From Enterococcus lactis (GTDB taxonomy: Bacteria > Bacillota > Bacilli > Lactobacillales > Enterococcaceae): DNA of 64,000 nucleotides. This document shows positions 1-10,395 of the stretch, piece after piece; the stretch's first letter is position 1; every line of letters starts with the position of its first letter. The notes beneath the pieces were generated by a model. The model was not told the origin of the DNA and did not search any database. It was given only the letters and a program-made list of their open reading frames with translations. The stretch is taken from the NCBI RefSeq assembly GCF_015751045.1, contig NZ_BNJW01000004.1:62001-126000 (forward strand), written 5' to 3'. The position numbers were made by a program, and so were the translations under genes.

Positions 1-91
1 CAGCATATACATGATCCGTTACTCGATTGAAGAATCCACTGCGAATAGGGTAATGAACTTTCAGGTCTTTGATTGTGATTAATTCTGTCAT
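1..91 (-). CDS. oppF: OppF-type oligopeptide ABC transporter ATPase, N-terminal fragment
   Basis: Only the first 30 codons are in the window; the gene runs off the left edge. The ATG follows directly after the oppD TAG stop, with a GGAGAGG ribosome site inside the end of oppD, so the two ATPases are translationally coupled. The visible residues (TELITIKDLKVHYPI) match the start of OppF, the second ATPase of the oligopeptide importer. The identification rests mainly on position after oppD. Confidence 0.75.
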   Translation of the reverse strand, partial: MTELITIKDLKVHYPIRSGFFNRVTDHVYA

Positions 92-1096
92 CTACACCTC
101 TCCTTTTTCGTCTCTAAAGTGGAAATGCTTGTAGCAAGAGCAACGTACCAAATGGTTCGGAGCGACTTCATGAAGGATAGGATCTTCTTCGTGATCACTT
201 GCTGGTATCCACGGAATACGTGGAGCAAATCGGCACCCTTTACGAGGCATGTTTTTCAGAGAAGGAACGACACCTTCGATCACATGGAGTTCTGCATCAT
301 GATTTCCTTCTTGAGGTATAGAGTTCAATAAAGAGCGCGTATAAGGATGTTTCGGATGATCAAACAGTTCTTTTACACCCGCTACTTCAACAAACTGTCC
401 GCCGTACATCACTGCCACTCGATCAGCCATTTCTGCTACGACTCCTAAGTCATGAGTGATCAGGATGATCCCTGTTTTTGTTTCTTCCTGAAGATCTTTC
501 AGTAAATCAAGAATCTGGGCTTGGATGGTTACATCTAGGGCTGTCGTCGGTTCATCTGCAATGACGATTGGAGGTTTGCAGGCGATTGCGATTGCGATGA
601 TGACACGTTGTCTCATACCGCCTGATAATTCATGGGGATATTGACGTCCAACTCTTGCTGGATTAGGAATCCCTACTTGTTCTAGTAATTCCAGTGCGCG
701 AGCTTGACGCTGTTCTGCATTCATCTTTGTGTGATAGGAAAGTCCTTCTTTGATCTGGTCTTCGATTCTCATGAGAGGATTTAATGCAGACAACGGATCT
801 TGGAAAATCATTCCGATATCATTTCCGCGGATTTTATTATAAAGCGTTTCGTTCAGTTCGATTAAATTCAGATCGTTATATAAAATTTCACCTGTAATTT
901 TTGTGTTATTAGGATCAAGTAATCCCATAATCGTAGTAGCTAATGTACTTTTCCCGCACCCAGATTCCCCAACGATTGCTAAGATCTCGTTTTTGTCTAA
1001 AGTAAATGAAACATCATCTACTGCATCGTAATAGTCATCTTTGAGTCGGAAGCCTGTATGTAGGTTCTGAACTTCTAATAATTGATTATCTGACAA
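92..1096 (-). CDS. oppD: Oligopeptide ABC transporter ATP-binding protein OppD
   Basis: Cytoplasmic ATPase subunit that powers peptide import through OppB/OppC. The 334 residues show Walker A GESGCGKST (43-51), ABC signature LSGGM (157-161), Walker B VIADEP (178-183) and the C-terminal cysteine-containing oligopeptide/dipeptide extension (PRKGCRFAPR) typical of OppD and DppD. It is the first gene of its operon and is followed at once by oppF. This D-F-first order is known from lactococcal opp operons. Substrate range (oligo- or dipeptide) cannot be decided from the ATPase alone. Confidence 0.9.
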   Translation of the reverse strand: MSDNQLLEVQNLHTGFRLKDDYYDAVDDVSFTLDKNEILAIVGESGCGKSTLATTIMGLLDPNNTKITGEILYNDLNLIELNETLYNKIRGNDIGMIFQDPLSALNPLMRIEDQIKEGLSYHTKMNAEQRQARALELLEQVGIPNPARVGRQYPHELSGGMRQRVIIAIAIACKPPIVIADEPTTALDVTIQAQILDLLKDLQEETKTGIILITHDLGVVAEMADRVAVMYGGQFVEVAGVKELFDHPKHPYTRSLLNSIPQEGNHDAELHVIEGVVPSLKNMPRKGCRFAPRIPWIPASDHEEDPILHEVAPNHLVRCSCYKHFHFRDEKGEV

Positions 1097-1308
1097 TCGA
1101 ATACCCCTCTCTGCTTCCTAAACGGAAGTTTTTCTTAGTAAAAAAAGAACATTACACAGAATAAAGCGTTTTATAACAAAGGTTATTCTTATCTTTGTGT
1201 AATGAATTATTAATAATTATATAGAAAACCACTTTACTTTGCAACATAATTTCTAATTATCGCCAGAATTATCAGAAAAATGTCTTTTCCGTGTCAAAAA
1301 GATTAAAA

Positions 1309-1350
1309 AAAGAAGGATAAAAAGTTGCATACAACTTTTTATCCTTCTTT
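1309..1350 (-). terminator. Terminator after acpP
   Basis: A near-perfect hairpin with 19-bp arms (AAAGAAGGATAAAAAGTTG and its complement) begins 13 bp after the acpP stop and runs into U-rich sequence on the minus strand. It ends the recG-plsX-acpP transcript. The 210 bp between it and oppD are AT-rich and should hold the opp promoter, but I see no convincing -35/-10 pair. Confidence 0.85.
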
Positions 1351-1363
1351 GCTTTTATTGAAA

Positions 1364-1606
1364 TTATTTGAGATGGCTGCTGATATAATCTACTGCGCCG
1401 CCAACTGTTTCAATTTGTTCAGCGTCTTCATCTGAAATTTCTGTACCGAATTCATCTTCAAGTTCTAAAACGAACTCCATAATACTAATTGAATCAGCTT
1501 TTAAATCATCTTTGATGTTCAATTCATCCGTCACTTTATCGGTATCTATCTCAAAATGATTTGAAATAATTTTCGCTACTTTGTTAAATACTTCTTCGCG
1601 AGTCAA
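1364..1606 (-). CDS. acpP: Acyl carrier protein
   Basis: Small acidic carrier of growing fatty acyl chains. The DSI motif places the phosphopantetheine-bearing serine at residue 39 of an 80-residue protein, the usual ACP size. I chose a TTG start at 1606 because the ribosome site GGAGG lies 8 nt upstream; the longer reading frame from 1621 would put the ribosome site inside the gene. It follows plsX, a common Firmicute order linking acyl-ACP and acyl-phosphate metabolism. The residue after the modified serine is Ile rather than the usual Leu. Confidence 0.9.
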   Translation of the reverse strand: MTREEVFNKVAKIISNHFEIDTDKVTDELNIKDDLKADSISIMEFVLELEDEFGTEISDEDAEQIETVGGAVDYISSHLK

Positions 1607-1726
1607 CTTTTTCACCTCCAAGAATCATACACTTGTCAATTACCTACACCATGGCTAATTTTACTGACATTTTTCAGGAATGTCCACCTTTTTTTAACGA
1701 ATCGGATTGCCTCAGCTATCTGAATA

Positions 1727-2728
1727 TTATTCTTCGCTTTTTTCAAATTGTTCGACTAACTGTCCTACTACATTTGTTTCAAGCATCGTGTGGATTTGGC
1801 GGATCGTATAGCGGACAGCATCAGGACCTGTTGCTCCGTGGGTTTTAATGACTGGTGCTTTCAAGCCAAACAAAACAGCTCCGCCATGTTTGGAATAATC
1901 CATTTCAGATTTCAAAGAACGCAAGCCGTCTTTTAAAAGCATGGCGCCCATTTTCCCTTTGATCCCTTCGTTTAGAATAGCGGATTTTAATAGATCCATC
2001 ATATTCATTGCCGTTCCTTCAATGGATTTCAAAACAGCATTGCCTGTAAATCCATCTGTGACTACTACGTCAGCCACACCATTGAGCAACTCGCGCGCTT
2101 CTACATTTCCAATGAAATTCAAACTTGTTTCATTCTGAAGAAGTTCATAGGCTTTTTTCGTCACTTCACTACCTTTTGTGGCTTCTGTTCCGTTGTTTAA
2201 AAGAGCAACGCGGGGACGTCCGATCCCTCGGACTTTACGTGCATAGAAAGAACCTAAAATACCGTATTGCAACAAATGTTCTGGTTTGTTTTCTGCGTTA
2301 GCGCCAAGATCCAGCATATCGAAACCGGCACCTTCTTTTCCTACTACTGGCAAAGTAGACATCAAGCCAGGGCGTTCGATATTTTTGATACGTCCTACGA
2401 TGAACAAACCCGCTGCTAGCAGCGCACCTGTATTCCCTGCTGAAAATATAGCATCCGCTTCGCCGTTTTTCACTGCTTGTGCAGCAAGGACCATTGAAGC
2501 AGTCTTTTTCCGTCGGATCGCTTTTACTGGCTCATCATCACTATTGATTTTTTCGTCTGTATGGATAATCGTGATGTTTTTTTCATTTATTAAGTATTTC
2601 TTGATTTCTGCTTCTTTTCCGTAAAGTAAGAATTCTACTTCTGGAAAATCTTGCTGCGCTAAAGCCACGCCTTCTACAATTGCTTGAGGTGCGTGATCTC
2701 CGCCCATTGCATCTACGGCAATTTTCAT
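1727..2728 (-). CDS. plsX: Phosphate acyltransferase PlsX
   Basis: Makes acyl-phosphate from acyl-ACP for the PlsX/PlsY route to lysophosphatidic acid. The N-terminus [14 protein letters not shown] is the family hallmark, and the 333-residue length is typical. The start at 2728 is fixed by an AGGAG site 7 nt upstream; an in-frame ATG further upstream has no such site. It lies between recG and acpP, which supplies its substrate carrier. Confidence 0.95.
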   Translation of the reverse strand: MKIAVDAMGGDHAPQAIVEGVALAQQDFPEVEFLLYGKEAEIKKYLINEKNITIIHTDEKINSDDEPVKAIRRKKTASMVLAAQAVKNGEADAIFSAGNTGALLAAGLFIVGRIKNIERPGLMSTLPVVGKEGAGFDMLDLGANAENKPEHLLQYGILGSFYARKVRGIGRPRVALLNNGTEATKGSEVTKKAYELLQNETSLNFIGNVEARELLNGVADVVVTDGFTGNAVLKSIEGTAMNMMDLLKSAILNEGIKGKMGAMLLKDGLRSLKSEMDYSKHGGAVLFGLKAPVIKTHGATGPDAVRYTIRQIHTMLETNVVGQLVEQFEKSEE

Positions 2729-2776
2729 TGTTCCCACTCCTTTTTCCATCATCATTATAAAGTATAGCATAGTCTG

Positions 2777-4813
2777 CTAATCGAAATAACGATTATCCTG
2801 ATTTTCTATCTGGAGGCTTTGTGCTAGAGGCTGATACTCAGGCAGCATCTGCCAATTCTTTATCTGCCAAAGAGCTGCAGCCTCTTCTCTGGCTACCTCC
2901 AAAACATTTCCATCTGTCACCAAGTCAGCAATCGCAAATTGAGGTAAACCAGATTGTCGGAAGCCGAATACTTCACCGGGACCGCGTAATTCCAGATCTT
3001 TTTCACTTAGTACAAAACCATTGGTGGTCTCTGTCATGATTTTCATCCGCTCCACGCCTAGTTCATTTTTGGGATTAGCAACTAAGATACAGTAGGAAGC
3101 ATCACTTCCGCGTCCAACACGTCCACGAAGCTGATGCAGCTGTGCCAAACCAAATCGATCCGCATCCATAATCAGCATGACGGTTGCGTTTGGCACGTTT
3201 ACCCCTACTTCTATTACCGTAGTAGAAACTAATATCTGCATCTGGTTATCTTTGAAAGCTTCCATGATCACTTCTTTTTCCTGATTCTTCATTTTACCAT
3301 GTAACAAGCCAACTTCATATTTTGGTGCAAATAATTCACGAAGTTTTTCATAGATTTCCACTGCGTTTTTTACGTCTAATGCTTCTGATTCTTCGATCAG
3401 TGGACAGATGACATACATTTGATGTCCTCTTGCCAGTTCTTTCCTTGTCCAATCCAGTACACTGTCTAATTGAGGTGTTCTTACCCAGCGTGTTTCAATC
3501 GGGATACGTCCAGCTGGAAGTTCATCAATGATCGATACATCCATTTCACCGTACGCTGTGATAGCTAGCGTTCTAGGGATCGGAGTGGCTGTCATAAACA
3601 AGACATCAGGTCGCCAGCCTTTTTCACGAAGGACTTTCCGCTGATTCACACCAAAACGGTGCTGTTCATCCGTAATAACTAGACCTAAATTCTGAAATTC
3701 AACTCCATCTTGGATCAATGCATGTGTACCGATCACGACGTTGATTTCTCCTCGTTCTAGTTTTTCAAGGAGTTCCCGTCGTTCTTTTGTTTTCGTTGAC
3801 CCTGTAAGCAATGCGACCGTTACTTCATTGGGATCAAACAGCTGTTGCAAACTTTCCATGTGCTGTTGTGCCAAGATTTCGGTAGGCACCATCAACGCAC
3901 CTTGGAAACCCGCTATAACGGTGGCATATAATGCGATTGCGGCAACCACTGTTTTTCCGCTACCTACATCTCCCTGCAAAAGTCGCTGCATATGTTGAGG
4001 ACTGCGAAGATCCCGACAGATTTCATTCGTTACCCGTTTTTGGGCATTTGTCAGTTCAAAAGGCAACTTTTGAGTAAATTCTTTTAATTTTTGGACATCA
4101 TAAAGGATCTCCAAGCCATTCGTTTCTGCTTTTTCTGCTTTTTTCAATCCTTGAAGACGCATTTGAAATAAAAAGAATTCTTCAAAAACGACACGTCGTT
4201 TGGCTTGGTGATTTTCTTCGTGGTTTTTCGGAAAGTGCATACTTCTTACAGCAGAAGCTCGGTCAAGTAGTCGATATTTCTCCACAAGGTTGTTCGGCAG
4301 GTTTTCTTCGATCAATGTGCCGTATTCTTGAAACCCTTTTTTGATTAGATCAACTAATGTCGTTTGACGAATCGATTTGTTGACGTGATATATCGGCGAA
4401 AAGTCATCCATTGTTTGAGAACCTAATATCTTCATCCCGTTCAAGGCTTTACGCTTTGCATCCCATTTACCGTATACAGCGATTTCCTCCGATAAAATGA
4501 CTTTTTCTTTTAGATAAGGTTGATTAAAAAAAGAAACGTTGAACACATCATGTTCTTGCATCATTCGAAATTGCAATCGGCTTTTTTTATAACCAAATCG
4601 ATTCATCACAGGAGGAGAGACTACGATTCCTTTCAAAGTAACCTTTTCTTGATCTTGGATCTCGTTTAGATTTCTTTCCTGAATATCTTCGTAGCGAAAA
4701 GGATAATAAGTCAGTAAGTCTTCAATCGTTTGGATGCCCAAGCTGGCAAGACTAGCCGCTCTTTTTTCTCCGACTCCTGCCAGCATAGTGATTGGATCAT
4801 CTAAAGAACGCAT
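2777..4813 (-). CDS. recG: ATP-dependent DNA helicase RecG
   Basis: Branch-migrating helicase acting at stalled forks and recombination junctions. The 678-residue protein has the N-terminal wedge/OB region, Walker A GDVGSGKT (281-288), the DEQH box (382-385), the TATPIPRT motif and the QLRGRVGRG motif VI, in the expected order. An AGGAGG-type site precedes the ATG. It is followed at 48 bp by plsX, so recG, plsX and acpP are probably co-transcribed. Confidence 0.96.
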   Translation of the reverse strand: MRSLDDPITMLAGVGEKRAASLASLGIQTIEDLLTYYPFRYEDIQERNLNEIQDQEKVTLKGIVVSPPVMNRFGYKKSRLQFRMMQEHDVFNVSFFNQPYLKEKVILSEEIAVYGKWDAKRKALNGMKILGSQTMDDFSPIYHVNKSIRQTTLVDLIKKGFQEYGTLIEENLPNNLVEKYRLLDRASAVRSMHFPKNHEENHQAKRRVVFEEFFLFQMRLQGLKKAEKAETNGLEILYDVQKLKEFTQKLPFELTNAQKRVTNEICRDLRSPQHMQRLLQGDVGSGKTVVAAIALYATVIAGFQGALMVPTEILAQQHMESLQQLFDPNEVTVALLTGSTKTKERRELLEKLERGEINVVIGTHALIQDGVEFQNLGLVITDEQHRFGVNQRKVLREKGWRPDVLFMTATPIPRTLAITAYGEMDVSIIDELPAGRIPIETRWVRTPQLDSVLDWTRKELARGHQMYVICPLIEESEALDVKNAVEIYEKLRELFAPKYEVGLLHGKMKNQEKEVIMEAFKDNQMQILVSTTVIEVGVNVPNATVMLIMDADRFGLAQLHQLRGRVGRGSDASYCILVANPKNELGVERMKIMTETTNGFVLSEKDLELRGPGEVFGFRQSGLPQFAIADLVTDGNVLEVAREEAAALWQIKNWQMLPEYQPLAQSLQIENQDNRYFD

Positions 4814-4836
4814 ATATTTTTTCCTCCCTCCTTTAA

Positions 4837-4889
4837 CAAAAAAAGGACTTGGTCAGTGATCATACCTGATCACTAACCGAAGGCCTTTT
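4837..4889 (-). terminator. Terminator after the fakA-like gene
   Basis: Hairpin with arms AAAAGGACTTGGTCAGTGATC and GATCACTAACCGAAGGCC around a 6-base loop, followed on the minus strand by a 7-U run. It separates the DAK2/Asp23 pair from recG. Confidence 0.8.
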
Positions 4890-4930
4890 ATGAATGAATA
4901 CTGTGTTAGAAAGATATTCTGTCACAGGAA

Positions 4931-6613
4931 TTATTCAGCAGAAAATAGATAAGGATAGACAGGCTGATCTCCTTGGTGGATCTCGATTTCCAAATCAGGA
5001 TGTTTTTCTGTTAGTTTCTCAGCAAATTCATTTGCTTGTTCAACTGTTCCTTCATCACCTGCTAAGATCGTTACGATCTCTGTGTCCTCATTGATCATTT
5101 GTTCTAGTGTGCTTAACGCTGTTGCTGTGATATCTGGGTTAGAGATCATGATTTTTCCATCGATCATGCCTAAAAAGTCGCCTTCTTTGATCTCTACACC
5201 GTCGATTGAGGTATCTCTGATTGCGTGAGTGACTTGACCACTTACGACGCTAGACAACATTTCTGTCATCGTTTCTTTGTTTTCTTCTAAAGAAGCTTGA
5301 TCATTGAATGAAAGCATAGCCGTCAATCCTTGAGAAATCGTTCTTGAAGGAACAACTGCTACTGGGATATCTGCTACTTCTGCCGCTTGATCAGCTGCCA
5401 TGAAGATGTTTTTGTTGTTCGGTAAGACAATCACTTTATCTGCGTTCACTTCTTGGATCGCTTTAACGATGTCTTCCGTACTTGGGTTCATTGTTTGCCC
5501 ACCACTGATAACATAATTAGCGCCTAAACTTTCAAACAGCTCTTGGACGCCTTTACCAGCAGCGATTGCTACGATACCATACGGGATACGTGGTGTTTCT
5601 TTTTTCGCAAACTCGTTCACTTCTTCATCGTGTTCCAAAATCGTCTCATGCTGCAAGCGCATGTTGTCGACTTTGATTTTGACTAATGAACCGAATTTTT
5701 GTCCATAGTTCAAGACTTCTCCTGGGTTTTCTGTATGCACGTGGACTTTGATGATCTCGTCATCATTGACCACAAGTAAAGAATCTCCAATACCATCTAA
5801 ATAGTTACGGAATTCTTCGTAGTCGAACGTGCTATCAACAGTAGGCCCTTCACCGATTTTCACCATGATCTCTGTACAATAACCAAAATGGATATCTTCT
5901 GTCGCCATTTGTCCTTGGACACTGCGATGGTGCTCTGCATTGACCATATCATCCATTTCTGCTGGAGAAGGTTCATATGTTTCATCCGCTTGGAATTCTC
6001 CATTCAATGCGCTTAAAAAGCCCTCATAAACAAACAGTAATCCTTGTCCTCCACTGTCTACAACACCGACTTCTTTTAGGACTGGAAGCAAGTCTGGGGT
6101 TTTAGCTAAAGCACGTTTTGCTCCTTTTACAACAGCTGTCATCACTTCAACGACATCGTCTGTACTCTTCGCTTTCTTTTCTCCAGCTTTTGCTGCTTCT
6201 CTAGCTACTGTCAAAATCGTTCCTTCTACTGGTTTCATTACTGCTTTATACGCAGTTTCAACACCATGAGTGAATGCTGCAGCAAGATCAGAAGCATTTA
6301 ATGAGACAACATCTGGAATTTGCTTAGAAAATCCTCGGAACAATTGAGACAAAATAACGCCGGAATTTCCGCGCGCACCCATCAGCAATCCTTTTGAAAG
6401 CATTGCTGCTAATTCTCCTACTTTTTCTGAGGTTGAATCTACTACTGCCTTCGCTCCACTAGTCATAGATAGATTCATATTTGTTCCCGTATCGCCATCT
6501 GGCACAGGGAATACATTTAATGAATTGACGTATTCTGCATTTACTTGCAGACGATTCGCACCAGCCTGCACCATTTCCTGGAACTGGCTTGCACTTATTT
6601 CTGTTACACTCAC
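4931..6613 (-). CDS. fakA: DAK2-domain kinase, FakA/YloV family (fatty acid kinase subunit)
   Basis: The 560 residues start with a DAK2 (dihydroxyacetone-kinase-like) nucleotide-binding domain containing PVPDGDTGTN (37-46), followed by the DUF1949/YloV-type C-terminal region. In staphylococci FakA phosphorylates exogenous fatty acids bound to FakB, feeding the acyl-phosphate pool used by PlsX. The nearby plsX and acpP fit this role. It pairs with the upstream Asp23/YloU gene, a very stable Firmicute arrangement. The assignment is by family; no FakB is in the window. Confidence 0.88.
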   Translation of the reverse strand: MSVTEISASQFQEMVQAGANRLQVNAEYVNSLNVFPVPDGDTGTNMNLSMTSGAKAVVDSTSEKVGELAAMLSKGLLMGARGNSGVILSQLFRGFSKQIPDVVSLNASDLAAAFTHGVETAYKAVMKPVEGTILTVAREAAKAGEKKAKSTDDVVEVMTAVVKGAKRALAKTPDLLPVLKEVGVVDSGGQGLLFVYEGFLSALNGEFQADETYEPSPAEMDDMVNAEHHRSVQGQMATEDIHFGYCTEIMVKIGEGPTVDSTFDYEEFRNYLDGIGDSLLVVNDDEIIKVHVHTENPGEVLNYGQKFGSLVKIKVDNMRLQHETILEHDEEVNEFAKKETPRIPYGIVAIAAGKGVQELFESLGANYVISGGQTMNPSTEDIVKAIQEVNADKVIVLPNNKNIFMAADQAAEVADIPVAVVPSRTISQGLTAMLSFNDQASLEENKETMTEMLSSVVSGQVTHAIRDTSIDGVEIKEGDFLGMIDGKIMISNPDITATALSTLEQMINEDTEIVTILAGDEGTVEQANEFAEKLTEKHPDLEIEIHQGDQPVYPYLFSAE

Positions 6614-6664
6614 CTAGATAATCCTCCTTCAGATCGACTGCTGAGTTATCAGCCAGTCTCCTGC

Positions 6665-7027
6665 CTAGTCTGGCAGTACACGAACACCTTGTACAAAGAC
6701 ATTAACTGAATTGGCAGCTACGCCTAATAATGCCTCTAGATTGTATTTCACTTTTTCTTGGACGTTGCGAGAAACTTCAGAGATTTTCGTACCATAGCTG
6801 ATAATCGTATAAACATCTACAGCAATACCATTATCTTCTTGGCGGACAACTACTCCTCTTGAGTAATTTTCTTTACGCAAAATCTCAGTAATATTATCTT
6901 TAATTTGATTTTTGCTGGCCATTCCTACAACACCGAACACATCTGTCGCGGCGCCACCAACAACTGTTGCAATTACATCATTGGTAATTTCAATGGTTCC
7001 AGCTGACGTTTGAATTTTTACAGCCAT
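6665..7027 (-). CDS. Asp23/Gls24 family protein (YloU type)
   Basis: A 120-residue Asp23-fold protein without a signal peptide or membrane segment. Conserved features include AGTIEITNDVIATVVGGAA near the N-terminus and VNVFVQGVRV near the C-terminus. The YloU branch sits next to the DAK2 kinase in most Firmicutes; its biochemical role is not established. An AAGGAGG ribosome site precedes the ATG. It is the first gene of the pair with the kinase and is divergent from rpmB. Confidence 0.88.
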   Translation of the reverse strand: MAVKIQTSAGTIEITNDVIATVVGGAATDVFGVVGMASKNQIKDNITEILRKENYSRGVVVRQEDNGIAVDVYTIISYGTKISEVSRNVQEKVKYNLEALLGVAANSVNVFVQGVRVLPD

Positions 7028-7208
7028 GAATGAGCCTCCTTAACGGGTAAAATACTCCCATTTTTCTTCTATCATATTTTATCATAGCGCAACTTGAAAT
7101 AAAAGGCAGTTACCCAAAGTACTCAAAAACCTTGCAAAATTTCAGGTATAACCCTGTTTAATTTACAATTATTCTTCACAAATGTCAATTGTATCCATGA
7201 AAATGTAC

Positions 7209-7237
7209 TTGCAAATTTCCAATCTATATGATATGTT
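7209..7237 (+). promoter_or_regulatory. Promoter of rpmB
   Basis: TTGCAA (7209-7214) and TATGTT (7232-7237) are separated by 17 bp and lie 60 bp before the rpmB start, a good sigma-A match in a divergent intergenic region. Confidence 0.6.
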
Positions 7238-7296
7238 AGTCTGGTATGAGCTGAATTATTCTATTGCTCCAAATCAAGGCAAAGGAGGAAATTACC

Positions 7297-7485
7297 ATGG
7301 CAAAAGTTTGTTACTTTACAGGTCGCAAGACAAAAAGTGGAAACAACCGTTCACACGCTATGAACTCAACAAAACGTACTGTTAAACCTAACTTACAAAA
7401 AGTTCGCGTTATGGTCGACGGAAAACCTAAAAAAGTTTGGGTGTCAACTCGTGCTTTGAAATCAGGAAAAGTTGAACGCGTTTAA
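7297..7485 (+). CDS. rpmB: Large ribosomal subunit protein bL28
   Basis: A 62-residue basic protein of the 50S subunit that begins [20 protein letters not shown], the bL28 signature. It is the zinc-free form: the second cysteine pair is absent. The start at 7297 follows an AAAGGAGG site; the upstream in-frame ATG has none. It is monocistronic, with its own promoter and terminators, and divergent from the Asp23/fakA pair, as commonly seen in Firmicutes. Confidence 0.96.
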   Translation: MAKVCYFTGRKTKSGNNRSHAMNSTKRTVKPNLQKVRVMVDGKPKKVWVSTRALKSGKVERV

Positions 7486-7500
7486 TTGAATGATACTTGG

Positions 7501-7577
7501 ACCGTTCAGATAGTGAACGGTTTTTTATTTAATAAAAATTTTGGCGGGTGGAATTTTTGATTCCTCCCCTTTTTTTG
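7501..7577 (+). terminator. Two successive terminators after rpmB
   Basis: The first hairpin is CCGTTCA-GATAG-TGAACGG followed by six T (7501-7526). A second, GGGTGGAAT-TTTTG-ATTCCTCCC followed by a T run (7546-7577), lies just behind it. Both point the same way, giving a double stop before the yfhO promoter region. Confidence 0.85.
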
Positions 7578-7723
7578 TGTTTATTTTTGTTATACGAACA
7601 AATTATGAAGTTATTTATTCCCAAATTTTATTTTTTTATGAAAACTAGACTCTTTTTAAGCAGAGAAAAACAAGGATATGATAAACTAAATACAACTTCA
7701 TAGAAATTTGGTGGAAAATAAAT

Positions 7724-10393
7724 ATGAAAAAAAAATTAAAGTCATTTTTTAGAGAAAACGGACGCTACGCAGCAGCTAGTTTCCTGATTCCGTTTTTGAT
7801 TTTAGCACTTGTTTATCTAAGTATCGGGATCTATCCCGGGAGCAGCAGAAGTATTTTGGCAAGTGATGCCTTTTCACAATTTTCTAATTTTCATGCAAGC
7901 TTCCGAAATGTCCTTCTTGGAAAGCAAAGTATTTTCTATACATGGAATGCTTCTCTGGGCTTGAATTATCTGTCTTTGATTTCTTATTATCTCGGCGGGA
8001 TCTTCACGCCACTGGTTTTCTTCTTTCCAAACCAGATGATGCCAGATGCACTTTATGTTCTGACTTTGCTTAAAGTCGGCTGCGCCGGATTAGCTTTTTG
8101 GTTTCTTGCACGCACGTTCAAGATTCCTCGCTGGGGGCATGTTGCACTTAGCGTCAGTTACGCATTGATCTCATTCATTACTGCACATTCGGAGATCATC
8201 ATGTGGCTGGATGCTTTTGTTTATCTTCCATTAGTGATTTTGGGGATTCATCGTGTCATGGATCTGAAACGGCCGAAACTTTTATTCATCAGCTATTTGC
8301 TCTTGTTTCTATCCAGTTTTTATATGGGCTTCATGATTGGTGTCTTTTCTTTCTTATATTTTATTGCCCGTCTATTGACAAACTGGTCAGAATACAAAAA
8401 ATCGATTGTTCCTTATGGGATCACTTCTTTACTGGCAGGCGGCGCTTCAATGATCATTGTATTGCCAGCAGTACTGGATCTTCGGTCAAATGGCGAAGCA
8501 TTGAGTCAAATCACTACGTTGAAAACAGAAGCGACTTCTTATCTGGATCTGATCATGAAAAACATGATTGGTGTTTATGACACCACAAAATACGGTTCGA
8601 TTCCGTTCATTTACGCAGGTCTGCTTCCGCTGGTCCTTTGCTTGTTTTATTTTGCCAGTCGGAAAGTACCGTTGAAAAATAAGTTTTTGTACGGTGGTCT
8701 TTTCGCCATACTTATCGCAAGTTTTTATCTTGTTCCATTGAATTTGTTTTGGCATGGTATGCATGCACCGAATATGTTTTTATTCCGTTATGCCTATCTG
8801 TTCTCTTTCTTAGTTCTCCTGCTTGCAGGAAAAGGATGGGAAAGGATAGAACAAGACGATCGTGGGCTGTTGTTAGGAATCATTTTGGTCGTAGCTGCTC
8901 TCTTTGCGGTGGCATGGGGCATCAAACCTGAAGGAAGCTACACCTATGTGACGATGACTTCCTTTGTATTGACAGTTGTTTTCTTAGGGATCTATGCTTT
9001 TGCTGTGGGATTTTATCAGCATAAAAAACTTTCCTTCAACCATCTAAGTATATTGTTGTTATTGATCATGTCCGCTGAGGCATTAGTCAATACGAACAGC
9101 ATGATCCATGGTATCCTTGATGATTGGAATTATGCTTCCCGCAGTTTGTATACGGATCCTTATCCTGACTTGAAAGCTCTTGTAAATGAAACAAAAGAAG
9201 ATTCTGACTCGTTTTACCGCTTGGAAAATCTGGATCCGGTATCGTCAAATGATTCGATCAACTACGGTTACAGCGGCATCAGCTTGTTTTCTTCTATAAG
9301 AAATCGTAATTCTTCCTCTTATCTGGATACATTAGGGTTCCGTTCAAGAGGAACAAATTTGAATATCCGCTACAATAATAATACTTTGCTGATGGATGGC
9401 TTTACAGGAATCAAATACAACATTTCTAAGAACGAAAGCACGTTCAGCAAATATGGCTTCCGCCAAGCTGGTCAAAGCGGCGACTATACACTGTATCAGA
9501 ATGTCAATGCATTGCCACTGGCATTTACCGCACCGTTATCCGTTAATGATATTGAGCAGCCCGTAACAGATAATTTAACTAGTCAGACAAATTTGATCAA
9601 TACATTATCTGGTCTAAATGAACAGTATTTTACATTCTATACGCCTACTTTGAAGAATCAGTTAAATACGACGATCACAAAAACAACGACTGGTGTGACT
9701 TATTCAGAGACGGCAGATAATCAACCAAAAGAGCTCACATGGGAAGTCCATGTACCTGCAAATACACAAGCTTACTTAAGCTTATTCCCAACCAATTTTG
9801 CACAATTAGAAAGTTCTAGTGCAACGATCACTGTCAATGGTACATCAAGGAAAACGCAAATCAATATTTCTGGACAATACTATGATCTTGGCTATTACCC
9901 TCAAGAGACAACGGTGACATTTACTGCAAGTTTTTATGGGACGAAAGAAGTAAGTTTCATGGAGCCGAAAGTCGTTGGTCTAGATGTTGTAGCCTATCAA
10001 GCCGCAATGAATCAGATCAAAGAAAAAGGTGTCGAAATGGAAGCCTCTGGCAGAAAAGCTTCTGGAACTGTAGATACCGCAGAAGATTCTATGTTGGTGA
10101 CAACTATTCCTTACGACAAAGGATGGAAAGCCGAGATCGATGGGAAGCCAGTCAAAGTCAGCAACTTCAAAAACGCATTCTTGATGCTAAAAGTTCCAGC
10201 AGGTAAACACACGGTTACTTTCAGCTACTTGCCTGAAGGATTTATGATAGGTGCAATCCTTTTTGTACTATGTATTGCATTGTTTATTCTTTATGTCTGG
10301 TACCTTGACCGCAATCGCCCCTTTTATGGCACGATTGATCCAACAATAGAAGAAAAACCGCGAAATACACACAGAAGAAGACGAAGAAAATAA
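7724..10393 (+). CDS. YfhO family polytopic membrane protein
   Basis: An 889-residue protein with a cytoplasmic basic N-terminus, about a dozen hydrophobic segments in the first 450 residues, a long extracellular region, one final transmembrane helix near residue 850 and a very basic tail ending RRRRRK. This is the YfhO (GT-C-like fold) architecture. In Bacillus and Listeria, YfhO homologues take part in glycosylating teichoic acid using a lipid-linked sugar; that role here is inferred from family. It stands alone, with its own terminator, facing truA. Confidence 0.8.
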   Translation: MKKKLKSFFRENGRYAAASFLIPFLILALVYLSIGIYPGSSRSILASDAFSQFSNFHASFRNVLLGKQSIFYTWNASLGLNYLSLISYYLGGIFTPLVFFFPNQMMPDALYVLTLLKVGCAGLAFWFLARTFKIPRWGHVALSVSYALISFITAHSEIIMWLDAFVYLPLVILGIHRVMDLKRPKLLFISYLLLFLSSFYMGFMIGVFSFLYFIARLLTNWSEYKKSIVPYGITSLLAGGASMIIVLPAVLDLRSNGEALSQITTLKTEATSYLDLIMKNMIGVYDTTKYGSIPFIYAGLLPLVLCLFYFASRKVPLKNKFLYGGLFAILIASFYLVPLNLFWHGMHAPNMFLFRYAYLFSFLVLLLAGKGWERIEQDDRGLLLGIILVVAALFAVAWGIKPEGSYTYVTMTSFVLTVVFLGIYAFAVGFYQHKKLSFNHLSILLLLIMSAEALVNTNSMIHGILDDWNYASRSLYTDPYPDLKALVNETKEDSDSFYRLENLDPVSSNDSINYGYSGISLFSSIRNRNSSSYLDTLGFRSRGTNLNIRYNNNTLLMDGFTGIKYNISKNESTFSKYGFRQAGQSGDYTLYQNVNALPLAFTAPLSVNDIEQPVTDNLTSQTNLINTLSGLNEQYFTFYTPTLKNQLNTTITKTTTGVTYSETADNQPKELTWEVHVPANTQAYLSLFPTNFAQLESSSATITVNGTSRKTQINISGQYYDLGYYPQETTVTFTASFYGTKEVSFMEPKVVGLDVVAYQAAMNQIKEKGVEMEASGRKASGTVDTAEDSMLVTTIPYDKGWKAEIDGKPVKVSNFKNAFLMLKVPAGKHTVTFSYLPEGFMIGAILFVLCIALFILYVWYLDRNRPFYGTIDPTIEEKPRNTHRRRRRK

Positions 10394-10395
10394 AG